A DNA stretch of 28,753 bases from a virus, in IMG/VR virus record IMGVR_UViG_3300007609_000068, positions 1 through 28,753 of that record. One strand, 5' to 3'. Positions 17,046 through 24,597 of the stretch are shown here, in pieces (position 1 is the first letter of the stretch; the number at the start of each line of letters is the position of its first letter). The notes under the pieces were generated by a model, which was given only the letters and a program-made list of their open reading frames with translations, was not told the origin of the DNA and made no database searches. The translations under genes and the position numbers were made by a program.

Positions 17046-17669
17046 TTATTGGAGTTTGTTGATTATGTTAACCAACGATTCCTTTAGATACTTCTGTGCC
17101 TTTGAGTCTTCTTTTGTTGCCTGTGCTAATTCGTATGCTTTGTATCCACCGCGAGCATTCATTAGATGTTCATATATGGGTGTTGGATACGCTCCTGGAG
17201 CCGATGGTTGTGCAACCACGTCTACAGTTATAATTTCAAAATCGGAAACTTCGTTGCTTCCATCTTCACTTACATTCCCTGAACCGCGCGATGAGACGCC
17301 CAGTTTAACTCCGCTTTCCAGCATTGTTTTAACCAGTTGTCCCATCGGGGTAGGTAGAATTTTTAGTTTACCGTAACCGTTTGCATCATCCATCCAGCAT
17401 TCGCTGATCATATGACTCACACGGTCTAGGTTTATGTTAAGGCCTTCTGGATGATCAACTTCTCCGAGAACACTGTATCCTCCTTTTATTTGATCATTGA
17501 GAGTTTTGACAGCCCTGCCGATTTCGTTCACAGGATACACACGCTGGTTTGCGTTACGTACTCCGCCCTGTATCATGATACCTTTCATGTACAAGTCTTT
17601 TCCTTCATTAGCAGACTCAACAACCATTCTAGCTTGGTCGAATGTCAAATGCTCTCGTAAGTTTTTCAT
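17046..17669 (-). CDS. 21: Prohead core protease gp21 (207 aa)
   Basis: Serine-type protease with herpes-assemblin/T4 fold that cleaves scaffold and capsid proteins during head maturation. Visible motifs: GGVRNANQRVYP near residue 36, GEVDHPE with the likely catalytic His73, and GVSSRGSG with the likely catalytic Ser126 or Ser127, then TVDVVAQPSAPGAYP, whose Asp150 may complete the site. Length is typical of the family (T4 gp21 is 212). The start at ATG 17669 lies 16 bases after the gp67-like stop; the ribosome-binding site is weak (GAAGGG at about 14 bases). C-terminal residues 170-207 are Lys/Ala-rich and may be self-cleaved, as in T4. Confidence 0.95.
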   Translation of the reverse strand: MKNLREHLTFDQARMVVESANEGKDLYMKGIMIQGGVRNANQRVYPVNEIGRAVKTLNDQIKGGYSVLGEVDHPEGLNINLDRVSHMISECWMDDANGYGKLKILPTPMGQLVKTMLESGVKLGVSSRGSGNVSEDGSNEVSDFEIITVDVVAQPSAPGAYPTPIYEHLMNARGGYKAYELAQATKEDSKAQKYLKESLVNIINKLQ

Positions 17670-17685
17670 TCAAATATGCCCTTCT

Positions 17686-18690
17686 TTATTTTGCGCGAGT
17701 GCTTACTTTATTAAGTGTGCTATCTGCGCCTTTGTCAGCACTGTCAGGCTTGCCTTTCTTTTCAGCACCGTGTCCTGCTGGAACAGTTTTGCCTGCTTTA
17801 GCTGCTTTACCACCTGGAACATTAATGTTGCCAGTTGACATATCTTTTGGTGAAGTATCATTTAGTGGTGAACCTTTCAGTGCACCTTTATTTGCTTCGC
17901 CGCTGTTTTCGTCTTTGCTTTGATTTAGGTTTGACGCTGTGCCACCCATGTCGTTCTTCATATTGTCAACTGTAGACTTTTTGTTTACACCGCCGTCTTC
18001 ACCTTTGCCTTTTGATTCAGCACCGTGACCACCTGCAACTTTTTCTACATACTCACGCATTTGTTCTGCGCTTGACTTTTCGTCAACTTCTTCGTCAGCT
18101 TCGTCAACTTCTTCGTCGTCTGCTTCGTCAACTTCTTCGTCGTCAGCTTCAAATGCAAATGACTCTTCTTCAGGCTCTTCTTCGCCTTCGTCGTCACCTT
18201 CGTCATCCATGTCCATGTCCATGTCCATGTCATCTCCAGCTTCGCCTTCTTCACCTGACATCAGTTTTTCAAATTCTGCTTTGAGTTCGTCTAGAGCATC
18301 TTCTAGATCGTCAACACGATCTTCAACTTCATCGTCGCCGCCTTCGTCGTCCATGTCCATATCCATGTCCATGTCGCCTTCTTCGTCGTCTTCAATGTCG
18401 CCCATCATGTCGTCGCCTGCGTCGCCGCCCATCATCATGTCGTCATCTGCTTCTACTTCAAACTCGTCAAGGTCAAAGTCTTCAGACATTTTTTCATCTT
18501 CGTCTTCATCTTCGTCCTTGGCTTCTTCAACTTCTTCTTCGTCCTCTTCTTCAACTTCTTCGTCTTCTAGAAGAGACTCATAAATCTCTCTTGACTTTTC
18601 AACCACGATTTCGTGGAAAAGCTCTTGTGCGCCGTCACGGTCTTCGTTTACAAGACGCTCCAGCATTTCTTCAAATTTTGTACGGTCCAT
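17686..18690 (-). CDS. 67: Highly acidic prohead core protein, gp67-like (334 aa)
   Basis: The first 42 residues (FEEMLERLVNEDRDGAQELF, then HEIVVEKSREIYESLLEDE) match the helical start of T4 gp67-type prohead core proteins. The rest is dominated by Asp/Glu runs, including two MDMDMDMDDEG blocks and three EEVDEAD repeats, then a Gly/Lys/Ser-rich tail containing the repeated GHGAE(S/K)KGK. T4 gp67 has 80 residues, so this is a strongly expanded form. Position upstream of 21-22-23 is the T4 order. AGGAG precedes ATG 18690. A sigma70-like promoter lies directly upstream, so it may start its own transcript. Expected to act inside the prohead and be largely degraded by gp21. Confidence 0.75.
   Translation of the reverse strand: MDRTKFEEMLERLVNEDRDGAQELFHEIVVEKSREIYESLLEDEEVEEEDEEEVEEAKDEDEDEDEKMSEDFDLDEFEVEADDDMMMGGDAGDDMMGDIEDDEEGDMDMDMDMDDEGGDDEVEDRVDDLEDALDELKAEFEKLMSGEEGEAGDDMDMDMDMDDEGDDEGEEEPEEESFAFEADDEEVDEADDEEVDEADEEVDEKSSAEQMREYVEKVAGGHGAESKGKGEDGGVNKKSTVDNMKNDMGGTASNLNQSKDENSGEANKGALKGSPLNDTSPKDMSTGNINVPGGKAAKAGKTVPAGHGAEKKGKPDSADKGADSTLNKVSTRAK
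18081..18141. repeat. Direct repeats coding for EVDEADDE
   Basis: The 16-base unit CGTCAACTTCTTCGTC occurs three times, starting at 18081, 18102 and 18126 (periods 21 and 24). It encodes the acidic Glu-Val-Asp-Glu repeat of the gp67-like protein and offers a slippage or recombination route for length change. Confidence 0.75.
18207..18230. repeat. Hexanucleotide tandem repeat CCATGT x4 (MD repeat)
   Basis: Four perfect copies of CCATGT encode Met-Asp repeats of the gp67-like protein. A second, imperfect run of the same unit is at 18351-18376 with one copy changed to CCATAT. Confidence 0.8.
18351..18376. repeat. Second CCATGT-type tandem repeat
   Basis: Four CCATGT/CCATAT units, one diverged, encoding a second Met-Asp block about 150 bases from the first. 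The two blocks look like an old duplication within the acidic gene. Confidence 0.7.
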
Positions 18691-18711
18691 TTTATTCTCC
18701 TGTAAAAAGTA

Positions 18712-18733
18712 ATATCATACCGCGGTACGATAC
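18712..18733. promoter_or_regulatory. Operator-like 22-bp palindrome within the promoter spacer
   Basis: The two 11-base halves match at nine positions around a perfect TACCGCGGTA core. The palindrome overlaps the -10 box and most of the spacer of the sigma70-like promoter, where a bound repressor would block polymerase. Confidence 0.5.
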
Positions 18734-18743
18734 GGGCTGTCAA
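18714..18743 (-). promoter_or_regulatory. Sigma70-like promoter before the gp67-like gene
   Basis: On the minus strand a perfect TTGACA (18743-18738) is followed after 18 bases by TATGAT (18719-18714). The predicted start near 18707 gives a short leader with AGGAG before ATG 18690. The match is far better than expected by chance in an intergenic region, and differs from the NATAAATA late boxes elsewhere, so it may allow transcription by unmodified host polymerase. Confidence 0.65.
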
Positions 18744-18771
18744 TTATATTTACTACATATACGTGAAAATG

Positions 18772-18821
18772 TCTTTGAAAAGGCCGGATTTTGACTGATT
18801 TTTGTCAAAATTTTTCAAAGA
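18772..18821. repeat. Two-tier inverted repeat at the end of the 238-aa gene
   Basis: TCTTTGAAAA (18772) pairs with TTTTCAAAGA (18812), stacked directly on ATTTTGAC/GTCAAAAT with an 8-base loop and one 6-base bulge (GGCCGG). The stop codon of the 238-aa gene lies in one arm. On the minus strand no T-run follows; on the plus strand eight T's follow after 6 bases. It may be a 3'-end mRNA stabiliser or a terminator for antisense transcription. Confidence 0.5.
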
Positions 18822-19531
18822 TTGTGATTTTTTTTAAATTTTTCTTGGCTTATGTGCTCTATGTTACTTAAACCTGTTAGTTCTTTTGGGATAAATCCCC
18901 CTTCTTCCATTACTCGATAGTACTTAATATTCGGATGCTCTTTTATGGTTATAGTGGTTTGTTTTAACCAGTTACCGTAAAATGTAGCACGGTCTGTAGA
19001 CTTCTTGTAATTTGTAGTATCAGCAAACAGATTATTAAAATATCTACCATCAGCTTTGCCTTTGTAGTCAAAGCCTAAAATATATATCTCTTTGTAGCCA
19101 TGTTGACTGGCTAACCAAAGTGCAGTTGGCCCTGAACTCCAGCCTTTGCTAGGATTAAACAGGTTTAAATTTGGAATATTTCGGTAACTTCTGTTAGGAT
19201 TTGTCCAAAGTTCGTTTTCAAGCTGATATCCTGTTCTTGAAATCTCTATAACCATGCGTGTGTCTACGGCAATTAGATAATCGGGCGTAAATGTTCTGTA
19301 TAGTGCATTGCATCCGTAAATTTTACCTTTGCCCTTCAGTTCTACAGGTTCAACAAAGGCACGACTGGTACCATTGCCTAATACGAATGCTAAATCTTCT
19401 CTTAATTCTGCTTTCGGAATTTTAACAGGAGGATTTGGAGGAACAGGTGTTCCTGTTTTTTTAGCTCTTTTAATAGCCTTAAGTCTGCGCTTTTCTTCTT
19501 TTGATATTTCTGGATTGTTATGTTCGGACAT
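18815..19531 (-). CDS. Rossmann-fold GT42/MptE-like protein of phage head clusters (238 aa)
   Basis: After a Lys/Arg-rich N-terminus (1-40), the motifs are: LGNGTSR (51-57), a nucleotide-binding-like loop; YGCNALYRTFTPDYLIAVD (72-90); SSGPTALWLASQHGYKEIYI (132-151) leading to LGFD; and NNLFADTTNYKKS, then FYGNWLKQ (184-191). This pattern recalls the DUF115/MptE and sialyltransferase GT42 folds, where GNG binds a nucleotide-linked donor and SSG...LGxD forms the second half of the fold. I recognise the same unexplained family in other marine T4-like phages. Coupled to the 81-aa gene by TAATG. A sugar- or pterin-type transferase acting on virion or host is possible; substrate unknown. Confidence 0.72.
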   Translation of the reverse strand: MSEHNNPEISKEEKRRLKAIKRAKKTGTPVPPNPPVKIPKAELREDLAFVLGNGTSRAFVEPVELKGKGKIYGCNALYRTFTPDYLIAVDTRMVIEISRTGYQLENELWTNPNRSYRNIPNLNLFNPSKGWSSGPTALWLASQHGYKEIYILGFDYKGKADGRYFNNLFADTTNYKKSTDRATFYGNWLKQTTITIKEHPNIKYYRVMEEGGFIPKELTGLSNIEHISQEKFKKNHNL

Positions 19532-19776
19532 TACATACCTGTTTCAGCGTTTGCTGCAATTCCGTACATTTGTTTTACAAAATGAAGGTCTTTTTTGCGC
19601 TCTTCAACAGATAGCTCAGAAGCTTTGCGGATGCGATTAAGCTGTTTCAGTGTTAATCTTACTTTGCGGGTGTCATCAAAGTCAACAGGTGACTCGTCAT
19701 ACTCTGGCTCATAACGAGTATCTTCTACGCTGTCCAGCGTGTCTTTATCAAAGTAAAATAATTCTCTAAGTATCAT
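19531..19776 (-). CDS. Small conserved protein downstream of portal (81 aa)
   Basis: Reads MILRELFYFDKDTLDSVEDT, then VDFDDTRKVRLTLKQLNRIR and LHFVKQMYGIA. The DTRKxRLTLKQxNRxRK core is a conserved feature of small proteins next to gp20 in marine T4-like phages; the role is unknown, possibly in prohead initiation. I chose ATG 19776 over an in-frame GTG at 19818, because the GTG has GGAG directly abutting it (no spacing) and would lie inside gp20. ATG 19776 has no Shine-Dalgarno either, but a perfect TATAAATA ends 7 bases upstream, so the message may start at the codon. Confidence 0.72.
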   Translation of the reverse strand: MILRELFYFDKDTLDSVEDTRYEPEYDESPVDFDDTRKVRLTLKQLNRIRKASELSVEERKKDLHFVKQMYGIAANAETGM

Positions 19777-19783
19777 GACAGTG

Positions 19784-19791
19784 TATTTATA
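19784..19791 (-). promoter_or_regulatory. Perfect late promoter TATAAATA across the gp20 stop codon
   Basis: Minus-strand TATAAATA contains the TAA stop of gp20 and is followed by CACTGTC and ATG 19776. Transcription about six bases downstream would begin at or two bases before the ATG of the 81-aa gene, which has no Shine-Dalgarno. Confidence 0.7.
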
Positions 19792-21532
19792 TCGTTTGTT
19801 CAGTTGACGGTGCTTCACCTCCGCCTAGCTCTTGTCCTGTAGCAGTTTCAGGTGCTTCGCCTTCTCCGCCTTCTATTGCGCCAGCATCAGCGTCAATTTC
19901 ATCTTCTACTCCGCCAAGGTCGCCTTCGATGCCTGCGCCACTTATTCCGGCACCACGCATTTCTGCGCTGGCATCAGTTGGTAAAGGCTCTAGGTTCTCT
20001 TCGTTTTCTTCTCTCCACAGACGTTCATTCTCTGCTAGCTCCTCTTCGCTCAGTCCTAGGAAGCGTTTTAGGGCAAAGCGATTTGAAATATACGGTATAG
20101 CCGCCATCTGTGTGTATGTTGGCACACGAGCATTGTCAATTTCACTCTGTCTATAGCTGGCAAAGTTCTGTGGCTCTTGGAATTTAAGTGAAAACATGTT
20201 AGTATCAATGTTCACACCTTTTTCTAATAGATATCGTTTGAACTCTGTGTCAAATTCTTCAATAATAAGTCCTTGCAACCTTTCACAATAGGTATTGAAT
20301 CTAAGTTCTTGAATGTATGCCGTTCCTACTCTACCATCGTTGTATTGAGAGCTTGCGTCATCAGCTCCGGTAGGCAAATATGAACTCGGGATTCGTAAGC
20401 CGCGTACAAGCTTATTAGTAAAGTATCTAAGATCATCGATTTCTCCTAGGTTTGTTCCACCTGGTAATGTTTCTACTTTGGACCCTCTGCCTTCCGCTGT
20501 TTGTGGGAAGAAGTAATCTTCGTTGATTGACAGCGGGTTATATGAACTGTCTATGACATTCTGACCGCCCCCTGTTGCCGATGGGATACGTCTTTGATGT
20601 ATTTCCGTTTTTACACGCTCAACAAACTGCATAGCAAGGTGAGTTGGCATGTTGCCCACATCAACGTAGAATACTCTTCTTTCTGGAGCTCTCTGAACAC
20701 GATAGATAATAATCGCATCTTCAAGCAATTCTTTTTGTTTGTAAACTTTGAATACTGTTTCCAGCAAACTATTACCAAACGGATAATTCTTGTCCAATCC
20801 TTCTGACAGACTCAAATGCACAACATGTTCTGCACCAACAGTGATTTCATTTTCTTCGTTCATCCAGCGATTGCCGGCATTTGTAGGCGAGTTGCCTGTC
20901 ATACCTCGCACACCGCCCGTTAAATAACCTTGTCCGCCGCCAGTAACTTGACCGTTAGTTTCGTATGGTGTAGTTGCTACCATGTCTTTGAAGTTTACAT
21001 TGAAATCTTTGATCACATACTGTTCTGGAGTCTTGCCTTCGCTTTCGTTTACGATAATTTTAGTAACGTTTGCAGGATCTACATGGAACCACTTTTTGGT
21101 TTCTGGATCTCTAATAAAGACTTGATCGCCATACTTGAATGTGTTGCGGAATAGTCTAAACATTCTTGTATCAAACTTTTGTATTTTATACCACTGTTGC
21201 AGATACTGTTGTATAATAGTGGTTTCTGAATTTGTTGCTTTCTGTTTGAAATCGATTCGAAAGTTAGTGCCGTTCTGTTGATTCTTTTGTGTGCAAAACT
21301 CTGCGAGAATATCCAGTGCGGCATTGACTTCTGAGTCCATATCCATTACATTATACTGTCCATAGCGTTCCACACGATTTGGTGTGCCCATGTACACGTC
21401 TGGAAGATATGAAGAATAGTTAGAGCGTGCAGGACCGGCCTGACCGTTGCTGGCTCGTCCTGAGAACGGAGAGTAGCTGCCGTCTGGGTTGTTACCTGTT
21501 TGTACAGGTGTGAAATACTTTTTCCATGACAT
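19787..21532 (-). CDS. 20: Portal vertex protein gp20 (581 aa)
   Basis: Dodecameric portal through which DNA enters and leaves the head and on which the prohead is nucleated. Signatures visible: MDMDSEVNAALDILAEFCTQ, GNSLLETVFKVYKQKELLED followed by AIIIYRVQRAPERRVFYVDV, and DYFFPQTAEGRGSKVETLPG then LGEIDDLRYFTNKLVRGLRI. These are core gp20 motifs of T4-like phages. Length slightly exceeds T4 gp20 (524); the extra part includes a Gly/Ala/Glu-rich acidic C-terminal tail (about 525-581). AGGGG lies upstream of ATG 21532, 3 bases after the stop of the tape-measure-like gene. Confidence 0.97.
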   Translation of the reverse strand: MSWKKYFTPVQTGNNPDGSYSPFSGRASNGQAGPARSNYSSYLPDVYMGTPNRVERYGQYNVMDMDSEVNAALDILAEFCTQKNQQNGTNFRIDFKQKATNSETTIIQQYLQQWYKIQKFDTRMFRLFRNTFKYGDQVFIRDPETKKWFHVDPANVTKIIVNESEGKTPEQYVIKDFNVNFKDMVATTPYETNGQVTGGGQGYLTGGVRGMTGNSPTNAGNRWMNEENEITVGAEHVVHLSLSEGLDKNYPFGNSLLETVFKVYKQKELLEDAIIIYRVQRAPERRVFYVDVGNMPTHLAMQFVERVKTEIHQRRIPSATGGGQNVIDSSYNPLSINEDYFFPQTAEGRGSKVETLPGGTNLGEIDDLRYFTNKLVRGLRIPSSYLPTGADDASSQYNDGRVGTAYIQELRFNTYCERLQGLIIEEFDTEFKRYLLEKGVNIDTNMFSLKFQEPQNFASYRQSEIDNARVPTYTQMAAIPYISNRFALKRFLGLSEEELAENERLWREENEENLEPLPTDASAEMRGAGISGAGIEGDLGGVEDEIDADAGAIEGGEGEAPETATGQELGGGEAPSTEQTI

Positions 21533-21535
21533 ATG

Positions 21536-24520
21536 TTATCCCCTACTGTCCGATATTCTGCCTTTGCTTATGTCGCCACCGATGCTTTTGGTGTTTCTTT
21601 CAATCTTCTTGAGATAGTCTGAAGTCTGCGTCGTAGTTGCTAAAAGAGCATCCATCGTTCTATTTAAGCGATTTCCGCCTTCTCCGCCACCTGTCGTGGC
21701 TGTTGCGGCGGTTGCACCTTCTGGCAGGTCTAGTCCTTGATTTTCAGACAGCACACCGTTTAAATTTTCTAATGTGGTAACAAGGTTTTCCATTGCTTCT
21801 CTATAATTGTTCACGTTGTCAGAATCAAGTTCATTAAGATTTGCAAAGTCAGTTGAGTTAGCCGGCGTCTGCGACAAGGATGCATTCACAACTTGTTTAT
21901 CAATACCAACTAGCTGTGATTCTAGTTCTTTTACTCGTTGTTTGCGCTCTTGTAAATTTTCCAGTGCATAGTCTAATTTGACATTGGCACCCATGAGCAT
22001 GTCGTTAGTTACTGAGCTACCAGGCTGTGCAAAATTATTTTCTAACAATTGCAGTCTATTTTGTGCATTAGATACACTACGCTCTGCTGACAAAAGCCAA
22101 TCATTTGCTTTGTCAAGTTTTTCTTTTATTTCAGAGGTTTGTGTTTCGAATTCTGCTTTTTCAGCTTCGGGATCGTTACCAAACAGTGCATCCCCTACAG
22201 TAGACAGTAATCCTTTTTTAGGAAGAACATCTAGATTAGAGATAGCTTCTGAAAATGAATTTATACTGCTGGCATTTTGCTTTACAGCATCTCCATCTAT
22301 ATCTGCGTCTGCAAACTGTTTTAGTTTGTCTAACGGGCTGTCACCGCCGAAGAATCCTGCAATACCTTCTGCCACACTGCCTACCATGTTGCCAATGCCG
22401 CTCACAACTGATCCTGCACCAAATGCAGCCATTGCACCTGTCATTGCAATCATACCATCCGCTGCGCTTTTTAATCTTGCGCCATCGAGGTCTTCGAAGC
22501 TCTTCATGCCTTCAGCAAAGCTAGGCAGTGCATTGCCTACTAACCATGTAGCGCCTGCAATGCCTGCGCCAATTAGCGTAATTGCTCCACCAACTGCTGC
22601 AGCACCTAACGCTATCAAAGGTGCTTTTGCTCCGGCGCCTGCTAGGGCATTTGTGATGCCTTCTAGAATTCCTCCACCGATTCCGCCCAGTGCTCCTCCA
22701 ATGTTGCCGCCGATTTTGCCGCCTGTAGTTTGGCTGGGCTTTAGACTAGGTCCAGGTGCTTTTGTAGTTGTACCCCCGCCGGCAGTTCCGCCGAATAATC
22801 CGCTAAATGCTTTTCCGACTACTGATGTTACTGCTTTTGCAGCAAACAATAAACCAATACCTGCAACTAATGCATCTAAGACCGGACCCATAAATAGATC
22901 ACCTATAAAGTCACCAATTTGTCCGCCAATATCGTCAACGATTTCTCCAAAGCTCATGCCTTTAAAACTTGCAATCCAATCAAAAAATTGATTAGCTAAT
23001 TCTGAAGCTTGTTTTCCGAGCTCTTCCATCTTGGCTACGCCTTCTTCGCTTCCTAACCAATCACCTAGTGTTTTTAGTCCAGCGCCAATTGTTTCAAATA
23101 CACCACTTTTTATAAATGCAGTGGTTATGACTCTTCTAGCTTCTCTTACTGCTCCTTCAATTTGATTCATACCGGTAGTAAGATCGTTTGCAGCGTTTGT
23201 TTCTGCGTTTGCTTTAGCAATAGCCTCTTCAATGAGTTTTTTGTTGACATTGCCGTTTTCGTCAAGGAATTGTACACCCTGCTTAGTCATTGCACTAAAC
23301 ATTTCCAACATTTCGCTGCTGACGCCATCTAACCCTGCAGAGCCTGCTTTCAATACACCTTCCATGTTTCCGGCTGCTTCTAATGCTGATACCATAGAGT
23401 CAACCTGTGTTTTTTGCATTTGACTGTCAAATTGATCTGCACTGGTAGATGCATCTCTAGCAGCTCGTCCTAGATCTGTGAGACCTTCGTAAACTCCTGG
23501 CATAGTAGCTGCCATTATTTGAGTTTCTCTTGTTAACGGCCCCATTCCTAACACTGCTTGCTTAACCGCTTGTGCTCCAGCTTCCCCGAATTGAGCAGAA
23601 GCCATTGCCATTGCTTTGTTTACTTTGTCCCTTTCCTTTTCATCTAGCTTGGCCATTTCCATTTGAAATGCAATATCGTTTTGCTTGGCCATTTGCTCCT
23701 GTTTAATTTGGTCAATATCTTTACCTGTCAGTTTACTCAGTGTGGTAAGATTTTTTGCGTAATCTGCGGCAGCGGCGGCTTGTGATTTGGCATCACGACG
23801 CTGAGCAACAGCTCCTGCACGATTTAAATTCTGATAATCGATAAGAGTTTCATTTATTTCTTCAAAGCTGAAACCCATATTCATAAGTTGCAGTCTATTA
23901 TCTCCAAGTTCTCTGTTTAAATCAGCTAGACGTTTTGCACCGCCAGTAACAGTTCCGCCAAAGGATGAAAGATCTGCAGATCTATTTGCAATCAGATTTG
24001 AAAATTGGTCAAGTGTAAGATAAGTTTCAGCTGCGGCTAATCGCAAATCTGTTAAGCTGTTATTAAACGCTCCGCCTACACTGCTTAATTCTCTAAATGC
24101 AGTCATAGAATCATCTAGATAGCCGGTTAGTGGCGTTAGCAGGCTTCCTATTCCCGGAATGTGTCGGGCAAAATCAGAAAGTTGACTACCGCCACTTATA
24201 AGTTCTTTGGCAAAATTACCTACTCCAACTGAAGCGGCAACTAGTCCAGTTGTGATCATGCTTCCCGCTTTGCTTAGAGCACTCGCATGATTTTCTACGG
24301 CTTCGGTGCCTTCTTTTAAAGCTTCTCTGTTTTCTGTAACAACAGTGATAGAGTCGTCAAAGCTTTGGGCGAGCTTCTTGGCTTTTTCTGCACTCTTCTT
24401 GGGATCGAAGCCTTCTTTTTTGGCAAGGAATTCAACAGCCTTGACCAGACTTTCCAGAGTAGCTTCAGACGCGACGCCGCCTTTGCCTACATTACCAATG
24501 TCTACTGTTTCGTCTGCCAA
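21536..24520 (-). CDS. Tape-measure-like tail protein (994 aa)
   Basis: Starts at TTG 24520: an in-frame TAA lies 15-18 bases upstream and AGGA about ten bases before the TTG, and no earlier ATG exists. The protein is long, Ala/Gly-rich and helical, with hydrophobic stretches at about 547-568, 633-662 and 690-715, a Gly-rich linker (575-620) and a coiled-coil-like region at about 795-880. The C-terminus (LLATTTQTSDYLKKIERNTK) resembles tape-measure ends. Tape measures set tail length and are ejected during infection. Next to it, on the opposite strand, is a pair of genes organised like tail-assembly chaperones. Could instead be another internal tail or DNA-ejection protein; no lytic domain motif seen. 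Confidence 0.65.
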   Translation of the reverse strand: MADETVDIGNVGKGGVASEATLESLVKAVEFLAKKEGFDPKKSAEKAKKLAQSFDDSITVVTENREALKEGTEAVENHASALSKAGSMITTGLVAASVGVGNFAKELISGGSQLSDFARHIPGIGSLLTPLTGYLDDSMTAFRELSSVGGAFNNSLTDLRLAAAETYLTLDQFSNLIANRSADLSSFGGTVTGGAKRLADLNRELGDNRLQLMNMGFSFEEINETLIDYQNLNRAGAVAQRRDAKSQAAAAADYAKNLTTLSKLTGKDIDQIKQEQMAKQNDIAFQMEMAKLDEKERDKVNKAMAMASAQFGEAGAQAVKQAVLGMGPLTRETQIMAATMPGVYEGLTDLGRAARDASTSADQFDSQMQKTQVDSMVSALEAAGNMEGVLKAGSAGLDGVSSEMLEMFSAMTKQGVQFLDENGNVNKKLIEEAIAKANAETNAANDLTTGMNQIEGAVREARRVITTAFIKSGVFETIGAGLKTLGDWLGSEEGVAKMEELGKQASELANQFFDWIASFKGMSFGEIVDDIGGQIGDFIGDLFMGPVLDALVAGIGLLFAAKAVTSVVGKAFSGLFGGTAGGGTTTKAPGPSLKPSQTTGGKIGGNIGGALGGIGGGILEGITNALAGAGAKAPLIALGAAAVGGAITLIGAGIAGATWLVGNALPSFAEGMKSFEDLDGARLKSAADGMIAMTGAMAAFGAGSVVSGIGNMVGSVAEGIAGFFGGDSPLDKLKQFADADIDGDAVKQNASSINSFSEAISNLDVLPKKGLLSTVGDALFGNDPEAEKAEFETQTSEIKEKLDKANDWLLSAERSVSNAQNRLQLLENNFAQPGSSVTNDMLMGANVKLDYALENLQERKQRVKELESQLVGIDKQVVNASLSQTPANSTDFANLNELDSDNVNNYREAMENLVTTLENLNGVLSENQGLDLPEGATAATATTGGGEGGNRLNRTMDALLATTTQTSDYLKKIERNTKSIGGDISKGRISDSRG

Positions 24521-24546
24521 CTGCGTGATTCCTAGTTAAATGCGCA

Positions 24547-24554
24547 TATAAATA
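24547..24554 (+). promoter_or_regulatory. Plus-strand late promoter TATAAATA
   Basis: Perfect TATAAATA 43 bases before ATG 24598, the only such motif I found on the plus strand. Transcription should start near 24560. It lies upstream of, and faces, the minus-strand late box at 24579. Confidence 0.75.
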
Positions 24555-24578
24555 TATTATATATATAATGGTATAGTG

Positions 24579-24586
24579 TATTTATA
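24579..24586 (-). promoter_or_regulatory. Minus-strand late promoter TATAAATA
   Basis: Minus-strand TATAAATA, about 58 bases before TTG 24520 of the tape-measure-like gene. Expected start near 24573, so its transcript crosses the plus-strand box at 24547. Confidence 0.75.
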
Positions 24587-24597
24587 CGGAGCAAAAA

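Noticed and set aside
19777-19818. GTG start extending the 81-aa protein into gp20
   Set aside because: GGAG abuts the GTG with no spacing and the extra residues are not part of the conserved protein start.
21978-22991. Long plus-strand open frame (337 codons) antisense to the tape-measure-like gene
   Set aside because: Its translation is Pro/Ala/Ser-rich low complexity, the usual shadow of a Gly/Ala-rich gene, and it has no promoter or ribosome-binding site.
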